Positions 7,313 to 14,783 of a stretch of 64,000 nucleotides of DNA are shown here, piece after piece. The DNA lies in the NCBI RefSeq assembly GCF_000716445.1, contig NZ_JNWK01000027.1, positions 1 through 64,000 on the forward strand, read 5' to 3'. The translations under genes were made by a program, and so were the position numbers. Within the stretch, counting starts at the first letter, position 1, and each line of letters begins with the position of its first letter. Source of the DNA: Streptomyces wedmorensis (GTDB lineage: Bacteria > Actinomycetota > Actinomycetes > Streptomycetales > Streptomycetaceae). The notes beneath the pieces were generated by a model. The model ran no database searches, was not told the origin of the DNA, and saw nothing but the letters and a program-made list of their open reading frames with translations.

Positions 7313-8803
7313 ATGCCGCTCGTCCGAACGCCCCTGCCCCGCGCGCGGTGGCTCCGCTCCGCCGTCCTGGTCGCCGCCTCCGCCGGGCTCGTCGCCGCCG
7401 CGCTGCCCGCCCCGCCGCCGCTCGGCATCGGCGACCGGCTCTTCCCGCACCTCGGGAACCCCGGGTACGACGTGCTCGCGTACCACCTGGACCTCACCTA
7501 CCCCGGGGTGAACACGAAGCCCCTCGCCGCCGTGACCAGGATCGACGCGCTCGCCACCGACGACCTGGAGCGAATCAACCTCGACTTCACCCACGGCGAG
7601 GTCTCCGCCGTCACCGTCGACGGCCTCCCCGCCGCCCACACGAGCAGCGGGGAGGACCTGGTCGTCACCCCCACCGTCGCGATCGACGCCGGCGAGACGA
7701 TCGAGATCACCGTCACCCACACCAGCGACCCGACCGGCCCCGCCGACACCGGCGGCTGGGTCCGTACCGGCGACGGCCTCGCCATGGCCAACCAGGCCGA
7801 CGCCGCCCACCGCGTCTTCCCCTCCAACGACCACCCCGCGGACAAGGCGTACTTCACCTTCCGGGTCACCGCCCCCGACGACCTCACCGTCGTCGCCAAC
7901 GGACTCCCCGAAGGCCGCGCCCGCCACGGCGCCACCACCACCTGGACGTACCGCACCCGCCACCCCATGGCCACGGAGCTCGCCCAGATCTCCATCGGCC
8001 GCTCCACCGTCGTGCACCGCGACGGGCCGCACGGACTGCCCGTCCGGGACGTGGTGCCCACCGCGGACCGGAAACTGATGGAGCCCTGGCTGCGCAAGAC
8101 CCCGGGACACCTGGAGTGGATGGAACGGCAGGTCGGCGCGTACCCCTTCGAGACGTACGGGGTCCTCGTCGCCGACGCCGACACGGGCTTCGAACTGGAG
8201 ACGCAGACCCTCTCGCTCTTCGAACGCGGCCTCTTCACCGAACCGGGCTACCCGGCGTGGTACGTCGACTCGATCATGGTCCACGAGCTGGCCCACCAGT
8301 GGTTCGGCGACAGCGTCTCCCCCCGGACCTGGTCCGACCTGTGGCTCAACGAGGGACACGCCAGCTGGTACGAGGCGCTGTACGCCGAGGAGACCGCGGG
8401 CAAGTCCCTGGAACGGCGGATGAAGGCGGCCTACGCGGCCTCCGACGGCTGGCGCGCCGACGGCGGCCCGCCCGCCGCCCCCGAGGCCCCCTCGCCCGAC
8501 CACAAGATCAGCCTCTTCCGCCCCGTCGTCTACGACGGCAGCGCCCTCGTCCTGTACGCGCTCCGCCAGGAGATCGGCACCGACGCGTTCCGGCGCCTGG
8601 AGCGTCGCTGGGTCGCCGACCACCGCGACCGCACCGCCACCACCGCCGACTTCACCGCGCTCGCCGGCGAGATCGCCGGCCGGGACCTCACCGCCTTCTT
8701 CCAGGGCTGGCTGTACGCGGCGAAGACCCCGCCGATGCCCGGGCACCCGGACTGGCGCAGCCGCCCGGCCGAAGCCGTCAGGACCGCCGCGAAACCCGGG
8801 TGA
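7313..8803 (+). CDS. Secreted M1-family zinc metallopeptidase
   Basis: A 496-residue protein. A Tat/Sec-like signal region (RTPLPRARWLRSAVLVAASAG with a hydrophobic core to about residue 32) predicts export; there is no lipobox cysteine. The zinc site is intact: HELAH at 324-328 and the third ligand E347 in WLNEGHASW. The GxMEN exopeptidase signature of classical aminopeptidase N is replaced by a segment reading FELETQTLS. It lacks the large C-terminal domain of PepN-type enzymes, placing it with the short secreted bacterial M1 proteins. The start ATG 7313 has GGAAAGG upstream. Substrate unknown; it probably trims extracellular peptides. hflX follows on the same strand with its own promoter. 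Confidence 0.88.
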   Translation: MPLVRTPLPRARWLRSAVLVAASAGLVAAALPAPPPLGIGDRLFPHLGNPGYDVLAYHLDLTYPGVNTKPLAAVTRIDALATDDLERINLDFTHGEVSAVTVDGLPAAHTSSGEDLVVTPTVAIDAGETIEITVTHTSDPTGPADTGGWVRTGDGLAMANQADAAHRVFPSNDHPADKAYFTFRVTAPDDLTVVANGLPEGRARHGATTTWTYRTRHPMATELAQISIGRSTVVHRDGPHGLPVRDVVPTADRKLMEPWLRKTPGHLEWMERQVGAYPFETYGVLVADADTGFELETQTLSLFERGLFTEPGYPAWYVDSIMVHELAHQWFGDSVSPRTWSDLWLNEGHASWYEALYAEETAGKSLERRMKAAYAASDGWRADGGPPAAPEAPSPDHKISLFRPVVYDGSALVLYALRQEIGTDAFRRLERRWVADHRDRTATTADFTALAGEIAGRDLTAFFQGWLYAAKTPPMPGHPDWRSRPAEAVRTAAKPG

Positions 8804-8856
8804 CGGGCTTGGCCGGGCCGTGCCACCATCTTCAGGTCGGCGACGCCGCCGGCCCC

Positions 8857-8883
8857 GGGAATCTTCCGGCGGCCCCACGCGTT
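8857..8883 (+). promoter_or_regulatory. Sigma-R-type promoter upstream of hflX
   Basis: GGGAAT at 8857-8862, an 18-base spacer and GTT at 8881-8883 match the Streptomyces sigma-R consensus (GGGAAT-N18-GTT). It would start transcription about 35-40 bases before the hflX ATG, ahead of the AAGGA ribosome binding site at 8918. Sigma-R responds to thiol-oxidative stress. Confidence 0.65.
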
Positions 8884-8926
8884 GCCAAGGACACAGACCC
8901 ATCGCTTCATTCGACGTAAGGATCCA

Positions 8927-10420
8927 ATGACCTCCTCTTCTTCCCCTTCCCAGGACGAGCAGAGCTTCGCGGAGACAAGCCGTACCGAGAGCCTTCGGGC
9001 CGATGCCCTGATGGAAGAGGACGTCGCCTGGAGCCACGAGATCGACGGAGCGCGGGACGGCGACCAGCTCGACCGCTCCGAGCGCGCGGCCCTGCGCCGT
9101 GTCGCCGGCCTCTCCACCGAGCTCGAGGACGTCACCGAGGTCGAGTACCGCCAGCTGCGCCTGGAGCGCGTCGTGCTGGTCGGTGTGTGGACCTCGGGGA
9201 CGGTGCAGGACGCGGAGAACTCCCTCGCGGAGCTCGCCGCTCTCGCCGAGACGGCGGGCGCCCTCGTGCTCGACGGCGTGATCCAGCGCCGCGACAAGCC
9301 GGACCCGGCCACCTTCATCGGCTCGGGCAAGGCGCGCGAGCTGCGCGACATCGTGATCGAGACCGGTGCCGACACCGTCGTCTGCGACGGCGAGCTCAGC
9401 CCCGGCCAGCTCATCGCCCTCGAAGACGTCGTCAAGGTGAAGGTGGTCGACCGGACCGCCCTCATCCTCGACATCTTCGCCCAGCACGCCAAGTCCCGAG
9501 AGGGCAAGGCCCAGGTCGCGCTCGCGCAGATGCAGTACATGCTGCCGCGACTGCGCGGCTGGGGTCAGTCGCTCTCCCGGCAGATGGGTGGCGGCGGCGG
9601 TGGCGGCATGGCCACCCGTGGTCCCGGTGAGACCAAGATCGAGACCGACCGGCGCCGCATCCGCGAGAAGATGGCGAAGATGCGCCGGGAGATCGCGGAG
9701 ATGAAGACCGGCCGCGACATCAAGCGGCAGGAGCGGCGCCGGAACAAGGTGCCGTCGGTCGCCATCGCCGGATACACGAACGCCGGCAAGTCCTCCCTGC
9801 TCAACCGGCTCACCGGCGCGGGCGTGCTGGTGGAGAACGCGCTGTTCGCCACCCTCGACCCGACCGTCCGCCGGGCCGAGACGCCCACCGGCCGGGTCTA
9901 CACCCTGGCCGACACGGTCGGCTTCGTCCGGCACCTGCCGCACCACCTGGTCGAGGCGTTCCGCTCCACCATGGAGGAGGTCGCCGAGTCCGACCTCATC
10001 CTGCACGTGGTGGACGGTTCGCACCCGGCGCCCGAGGAGCAGCTGGCCGCCGTGCGCGAGGTCTTCCGGGACGTCGGCGCCGTGGACGTGCCGGAGATCG
10101 TCATCATCAACAAGGCGGACGCGGCCGACCCGCTGGTGCTCCAGCGGCTGCTGCGGATGGAGAAGCACTCCCTGGTCGTCTCGGCCCGTTCGGGCCAGGG
10201 CATCGAGGAGCTGCTCGCACTCATCGACGCCGAGCTGCCGCGCCCGCAGGTCGAGCTCGAGGTCCTCGTGCCGTACACGCACGGCGGTCTCGTCTCCCGG
10301 GTGCACGCCGAGGGCGAGGTCGAGTCCGAGGAGCACACCCCGGAGGGCACCCTGCTCAAGGCCCGGGTGCACGAGGAGCTGGGGGCGCTGCTCGCGCCGT
10401 TCGTTCCCGCCGCGCACTGA
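8927..10420 (+). CDS. hflX: GTPase HflX (ribosome-associated)
   Basis: A 497-residue protein with start ATG 8927 and AAGGA four bases upstream. The HflX N-terminal domain includes the family motif with a glycine run (GGGGGGMATRGPGETKIE, near residue 220), followed by a basic coiled stretch (RRRIREKMAKMRREI) and the GTPase domain: G1 GYTNAGKSS from residue 282, G3 DTVGF near 328, G4 NKAD near 394. HflX binds 50S subunits and rescues or splits stalled ribosomes, especially under stress. The upstream sigma-R promoter fits a role in recovery from oxidative or translational stress. The gene ends just before a 22-bp hairpin and faces the convergent protease genes. Confidence 0.95.
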   Translation: MTSSSSPSQDEQSFAETSRTESLRADALMEEDVAWSHEIDGARDGDQLDRSERAALRRVAGLSTELEDVTEVEYRQLRLERVVLVGVWTSGTVQDAENSLAELAALAETAGALVLDGVIQRRDKPDPATFIGSGKARELRDIVIETGADTVVCDGELSPGQLIALEDVVKVKVVDRTALILDIFAQHAKSREGKAQVALAQMQYMLPRLRGWGQSLSRQMGGGGGGGMATRGPGETKIETDRRRIREKMAKMRREIAEMKTGRDIKRQERRRNKVPSVAIAGYTNAGKSSLLNRLTGAGVLVENALFATLDPTVRRAETPTGRVYTLADTVGFVRHLPHHLVEAFRSTMEEVAESDLILHVVDGSHPAPEEQLAAVREVFRDVGAVDVPEIVIINKADAADPLVLQRLLRMEKHSLVVSARSGQGIEELLALIDAELPRPQVELEVLVPYTHGGLVSRVHAEGEVESEEHTPEGTLLKARVHEELGALLAPFVPAAH

Positions 10421-10435
10421 CCGGCCGCGACACGC

Positions 10436-10483
10436 GGAGGGCGCTGTCCTCCTCCCCGCGAGGGGAGGAGGACAGCGCCCTCC
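10436..10483. terminator. 22-bp perfect hairpin, bidirectional terminator
   Basis: Arms at 10436-10457 and 10462-10483 (starting ggagggcgctgtcctcc) pair perfectly around a gcga tetraloop. It lies 15 bases after hflX and 21 bases from the end of the convergent protease gene. Confidence 0.93.
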
Positions 10484-10504
10484 GTCGTGATGCCGTCGGT
10501 CGGG

Positions 10505-11671
10505 TCAGCGGGCGAACTTCTTGCTGACCATCTCGTGGGCGGCCTTGGCGCCCTTGCCGAGGAGCGGGCCCGCGAGCCAGCCGTTGCCGCCGGCCGGGCC
10601 GATCGAGGTGTTCGACACCAGCGCCGTCTTGCCGTTCGGCAGCACGCGGAACCAGCCGCCACCCGAGGAACCGCCGGTCATCGTGCAGCCGATGCGGTAC
10701 ATCGTCGGCGTGGCCGGGGCGGTGGTGAGCCGCGTCGCCCGGTCCAGGCACTTGTGCATGATCATGCCGTTGTACGGGGGAGCGGCCGGGTAGCCCCAGG
10801 CGCCCACCGTGCCGGACTGCGCGGGCGTGGGCGCCGAGAAGTCCACGGGCAGCGCGACGCCGACCGTCTCCTCCAGGGACTTACGACCCCGCTCGGGCTG
10901 TACGTGCAGCACGGCGTAGTCGTACGGCCAGGCCTGGTTCGTGCCGCCGCGCTGGAGCCACTCGCCCGAGGTCACGGCCCAGTCGGCCCAGTACTGGCCG
11001 TACGGGTACACCTCGTGCGGCTGCGCGTTGTTGAGCGCGGCGGGGGACTTGCCCAGGTCGTTGAAGGCCGGGACGAAGGTGATGTTGCGGTACCAGCCGC
11101 CCTTCTGGCCCGCGTGGACGCAGTGGCCGGCCGTCCAGACCAGGTTCGACTTCCCGGGCCGGCGCGGGTCCTTCACGATGGTGCCGGAGCAGACCATGTG
11201 GCCCTGCGGCGAGTCGAAGAAGATCTTCCCGACCGGCGCCGCGTTGCGGTGGTACGGCGTCTTCTCGCGCTGGGCCTTGACGGGCCGCGGGGTCGGGTCG
11301 CTGCCACTGGCACCGGCCTGCGCGGTGATCGTCGGGTCCGGGCTCTTCGCCGACTGCATGCGCGCCGGGTCCCAGAGGCCCTCGATCACCGGGTTGACGA
11401 AGTCCTCGGCCTCACGGAGCCAGGTCTCCTGGTCCCAGTTCTTCCACTCGCCGTCCTTCCACTTGTCCAGGTCGACGCCGTGCTTCTTGAGCTTGTCGGC
11501 GAGGTCCTTGGCCAGGTCGGCGCCGGCGTCGTCCCCGGCCGGTGCCGAACTGCTCGTCTCGGCGGCCGGCTTGTCGGCTGCGGGAGTCTCGGTGGGGCCG
11601 CAGGCCGTGGCGGTCAGCGCGAGCGCGACGGCCAGGCCGAGGGCGGCGGGTAGGGCTCGTACAGGACGCAT
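10505..11671 (-). CDS. Secreted trypsin-like serine protease lipoprotein (copy A)
   Basis: A 388-residue protein with start ATG 11671, preceded by GGGGA with a 9-base spacer. The signal peptide ends in lipobox TATAC (Cys24), predicting membrane anchoring on the outer face. Residues 25-135 are a charged, low-complexity propeptide-like region with a conserved block (LDKWKDGEWKNWD). The peptidase domain carries WTAGHC (H183), DYAVLHV (D251) and TGGSSGGGW (S336 as nucleophile). It closely resembles the adjacent upstream gene, so the two arose by tandem duplication. The order runs away from the siderophore locus, with no sign of cotranscription with it. Substrate unknown. Confidence 0.87.
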   Translation of the reverse strand: MRPVRALPAALGLAVALALTATACGPTETPAADKPAAETSSSAPAGDDAGADLAKDLADKLKKHGVDLDKWKDGEWKNWDQETWLREAEDFVNPVIEGLWDPARMQSAKSPDPTITAQAGASGSDPTPRPVKAQREKTPYHRNAAPVGKIFFDSPQGHMVCSGTIVKDPRRPGKSNLVWTAGHCVHAGQKGGWYRNITFVPAFNDLGKSPAALNNAQPHEVYPYGQYWADWAVTSGEWLQRGGTNQAWPYDYAVLHVQPERGRKSLEETVGVALPVDFSAPTPAQSGTVGAWGYPAAPPYNGMIMHKCLDRATRLTTAPATPTMYRIGCTMTGGSSGGGWFRVLPNGKTALVSNTSIGPAGGNGWLAGPLLGKGAKAAHEMVSKKFAR

Positions 11672-11760
11672 GAATGAATTCCCCGTTGGTCTCGCCATGT
11701 CAGTTTTGCCATGGACGTGTCATGAGCGGTGCACAGTATGCCGGTCGGCCCGGACAAGAG

Positions 11761-11788
11761 GGAGGCGGGACCCGAGGGCCCCGCCTCC
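11761..11788 (-). terminator. Hairpin terminator for protease copy B
   Basis: Nine-bp perfect arms (ggaggcggg and cccgcctcc) with a 10-base loop lie 10 bases past the stop of the minus-strand protease gene and upstream of its paralogue, suggesting the two genes are transcribed separately. Confidence 0.65.
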
Positions 11789-11797
11789 GTGCCGTGC

Positions 11798-12973
11798 TCA
11801 GCGGCCGGCGTACTTCTTGCTGACCTCGTCGAAGATGGCCTTGGCCTCGGGGCCGAGGCGCGGACCCGCGAGCCAACCGGCCGACGACGGGCCGATCGAG
11901 GTGTTCGACACCAGCGCCGGCTTGCCGTCGGCGCCCTGGGCGACCCAGCCACCGCCGGACGAACCGCCGGTCATCGAGCAGCCGATCCGGTACATCGTCG
12001 GCTGCTCGGCCTTCAGGGACAGCCGGCCCGGCTTGTCCTGGCACTGGAACATCTTCTGGCCGTCGAACGGCGGCGCCGCCGGGTAACCGGTCGCCGTCAG
12101 GCTCGCGATCTTCGGCACCGCCGGCGCGTTGAACTCGACCGGAAGGGCCGAACCCACCGTCTCCTCCAGGGACTTGCCCGAGGAGCCCTTCTCCGGCGTC
12201 ACCTGGATGACCGCGAAGTCGTACGGAGCGCCCGCGCCACCCGTGGACGCGCCCTGGGAGATCCACTGGTCGGAGGTCTTGACCCAGTCCGCCCACCACA
12301 CGCCGTACGGGGCGATCTGCTCCCGCGTCGCCTTCTCGAGGTCCGACGTCGGCAGCGCGGAGTCGTTGTACGAGGGGACGAAGGCGATGTTGCGGTACCA
12401 GCCGCCCTGCTTGCCCTTGTGCACGCAGTGGCCGGCCGTCCACACCATGTTGGACTTGCCCGGGTGCGCCGGGTCCTTCACGACCGTGGCCGAGCAGACC
12501 ATCGAGCCCTCGGGACCGTCGAAGAAGACCTTCCCGGACTCGGGGGCGTTGGCGTGGTACTTGGCGTCCACGGCCCTCGCCCGGACCGGGGCCGGCGTCG
12601 GGTCGGTGACACCCTTGTCACCCGAGATGTCCTCCTCCTCGACCGGCTTGTCGGGGCGCTCGGCCTCCCGCATCCGGTCCGGGTCCCAGAGGTCCTCGAT
12701 GATCGGGTTGACGAAGTCCTTGGCCTCACGGAGCCACTTGTCGCGGTCCCAGTTCTTCCACTCGCCGTTGCGCCACTTGTCGAGGTCGATCCCGTGTTCC
12801 TTCAGACGGTCCTTCAGGTCCTCCGGAATCTTGATCTTGTCGGCCGGGTTCAGGCTCGCGGGCGCGCTGGGCTTGTCTCCCGCGTTCTCCTCGCTCGGCC
12901 CGCAGGCCGTGGCGGTGAGCGTCAGCGCCGCGACGGCGGAAGCCGCCATCAGCAGCGGGCGAATCGATCGCAT
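11798..12973 (-). CDS. Secreted trypsin-like serine protease lipoprotein (copy B)
   Basis: A 391-residue paralogue of the next minus-strand gene. It has signal peptide MRSIRPLLMAASAVAALTL with lipobox TATAC, a charged pro-region with the same LDKWRNGEWKNWD block, then the catalytic motifs WTAGHC, YDFAVIQV and TGGSSGGGW. Cysteine pairs are conserved between the copies (SMVCSATVV with TAGHC; FQCQDK with IGCSMT). The propeptide-like segment differs most, which is where copies usually drift. The start is at 12973; the weakly spaced GGGG in GGGGGATCACGAG upstream acts as ribosome binding site. Probably an extracellular peptidase; its role is not evident from the neighbours. Confidence 0.87.
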   Translation of the reverse strand: MRSIRPLLMAASAVAALTLTATACGPSEENAGDKPSAPASLNPADKIKIPEDLKDRLKEHGIDLDKWRNGEWKNWDRDKWLREAKDFVNPIIEDLWDPDRMREAERPDKPVEEEDISGDKGVTDPTPAPVRARAVDAKYHANAPESGKVFFDGPEGSMVCSATVVKDPAHPGKSNMVWTAGHCVHKGKQGGWYRNIAFVPSYNDSALPTSDLEKATREQIAPYGVWWADWVKTSDQWISQGASTGGAGAPYDFAVIQVTPEKGSSGKSLEETVGSALPVEFNAPAVPKIASLTATGYPAAPPFDGQKMFQCQDKPGRLSLKAEQPTMYRIGCSMTGGSSGGGWVAQGADGKPALVSNTSIGPSSAGWLAGPRLGPEAKAIFDEVSKKYAGR

Positions 12974-13300
12974 CTCGTGATCCCCCTGGGACTACGTCAA
13001 CTTGTCCTACATGTGCGTGGTGAGGGCGGCCGTGCCCTCCCGGGCGCGACCGACGGCCCCCACTATGCCGGTGCCGGAGGGGACGGTACGCGCCCCTTGA
13101 TCGGTTCCGGGCATGGTCCGGCCGTTGCCGTGCCGTGATCCGGGACACGCCAAGAACTTGCCTCCGGCCCGTGATCCCCGGCAGTTCCCGTCGTTGGTAC
13201 GTACGGGGGACACAACGGTGGCGTTCAGGACGGCCCTTACGGGCGGCTCCACTCCGCTCCGATGTGCAACGCAACTGTTACCGCGGGAGGACACCGAGCC
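12974..13300. other. Intergenic region between divergent protease and siderophore genes
   Basis: This 327-base spacer must contain promoters for both directions. I see GGGAGG at 13285-13290 as ribosome binding site for the siderophore operon. I found no 19-bp iron box of the TTAGGTTAGGCTAACCTAA type anywhere in it, and no hairpin or gene. Confidence 0.6.
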
Positions 13301-14746
13301 GTGGCCGTGACCGAATCAGCTCCGGCCGTACCACCGGCCGCCCGGGCGCACACCCCGACGACGGACCAAGGGGGCGGGTACGAAGGCATTCTGGGCCGCC
13401 AGTCCCAGCGCGAGTCCGCCGCGCGCACCTACGCCCGCTCGCTGCCGATCGTCCCGGTGCGGGCCAGGGGGCTGACCATCGAGGGCGCGGACGGCCGCCG
13501 TTACCTGGACTGCCTCTCCGGCGCGGGGACGCTGGCCCTCGGCCACAACCACCCCGTGGTGCTCGAAGCCGTCAAGAAGGTCCTCGACTCGGGCGCACCG
13601 CTCCACGTCCTCGACCTCGCCACCCCGGTGAAGGACGCCTTCACCTCGGAACTGTTCGCCACCCTGCCCGGCGAACTCGCCGACGACGCCCGCATCCAGT
13701 TCTGCGGACCGGCCGGCACCGACGCCGTCGAGGCGGCCCTCAAACTCGTCCGCACCGCCACCGGCCGGCGCGGCCTCCTCGCCTTCACCGGCGCCTACCA
13801 CGGCATGACGGCCGGCGCCCTCGCCGCGTCCGGCGGCGCCGACGACGTCCGGGTGACCCGGCTGCCCTACCCGCAGCGCTACCGCTGCCCCTTCGGCGTC
13901 GGCGGCGAGCGCGGCGCGGAACTCTCCGCGACCTGGACCGAGAACCTCCTCGACGACCCCAAGAGCGGTGTCCCCGTTCCCGCCGGAATGATCGTCGAGG
14001 CCGTCCAGGGCGAAGGCGGCGTGATCCCCGCCCCCGACGACTGGATGCGCCGGATGCGCGTGATCACCGCCGACCGCTCCATCCCCCTCGTCGTCGACGA
14101 GGTCCAGACCGGCGTCGGTCGCACCGGCGCCTTCTGGGCCGTCGAGCACAGCGGTGTCGTGCCCGACGTCATGGTCCTCTCCAAGGCCATCGGCGGCTCC
14201 CTCCCGCTCGCCGTCATCGTCTACAGGTCCGAACTCGACGCCTGGGAACCGGGCGCCCATGCGGGCACCTTCCGCGGCAACCAGCTCGCCATGGCGGCCG
14301 GCACGGCCACCCTCAGGTACGTCCGCGAGAACAAGCTCGCCGAGCGCGCCGGCACCCTCGGCGCCCGCATCCTCGGCCGACTCCAGGGCCTCGCCGCCGC
14401 CCACCCCTGCGTCGGCGACGTCCGCGGGCGGGGCCTGATGATCGGCGTCGAGGTCGTCGACCCCGACGCGGCCGGACCGGACGACTCCGTCCCACCCGCC
14501 GCACCCGCCCTGGCCCGTGCCGTCCAGCAGGAGTGCCTCGCCCGCGGCCTCATCGTCGAACTCGGCGGCCGCCACTCCGCGGTCGTCCGGCTGCTGCCCC
14601 CGCTCACCCTCACCGACGAGCAGGCCACCGCCGTCCTCGACCGCTTCGCCGACGCCATGGCCGCGGCCGAACGGGCCCACACCCCCCACCCGCCCGCCTC
14701 CCGCCGGGCCCCGGCCCCCCGGACCGCCCCCAGGCTGTCCCACTGA
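13301..14746 (+). CDS. Diaminobutyrate--2-oxoglutarate aminotransferase-like (siderophore biosynthesis)
   Basis: A 481-residue class III PLP aminotransferase with start GTG 13301 and GGGAGG ten bases upstream. Core motifs are GAGTLALGHNHP, FCGPAGTDAVEAALK, TGAYHGMT, DEVQTGVGRTG and the PLP lysine K295 in LSKAIGG. It resembles RhbA/DABA aminotransferases that make 2,4-diaminobutyrate from aspartate semialdehyde. First gene of a four-gene siderophore operon; 37 bases separate it from the next gene. In aerobactin-like pathways the product is normally decarboxylated to 1,3-diaminopropane, but no decarboxylase is encoded nearby. DABA itself or another diamine may therefore be the building block. 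The Pro/Ala-rich tail after residue 455 looks disordered. Confidence 0.85.
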   Translation: MAVTESAPAVPPAARAHTPTTDQGGGYEGILGRQSQRESAARTYARSLPIVPVRARGLTIEGADGRRYLDCLSGAGTLALGHNHPVVLEAVKKVLDSGAPLHVLDLATPVKDAFTSELFATLPGELADDARIQFCGPAGTDAVEAALKLVRTATGRRGLLAFTGAYHGMTAGALAASGGADDVRVTRLPYPQRYRCPFGVGGERGAELSATWTENLLDDPKSGVPVPAGMIVEAVQGEGGVIPAPDDWMRRMRVITADRSIPLVVDEVQTGVGRTGAFWAVEHSGVVPDVMVLSKAIGGSLPLAVIVYRSELDAWEPGAHAGTFRGNQLAMAAGTATLRYVRENKLAERAGTLGARILGRLQGLAAAHPCVGDVRGRGLMIGVEVVDPDAAGPDDSVPPAAPALARAVQQECLARGLIVELGGRHSAVVRLLPPLTLTDEQATAVLDRFADAMAAAERAHTPHPPASRRAPAPRTAPRLSH

Positions 14747-14783
14747 CCCGGACCGCCCCCGGCCCCACCCTTAGGAAGCCCCC

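Noticed and set aside
4705..7497. Very long open frame on the minus strand opposite the RelA/SpoT gene
   Set aside because: It is Gly/Asp/Val-rich with no family resemblance, and the opposite strand carries a clear multidomain protein. High GC makes such antisense frames common.
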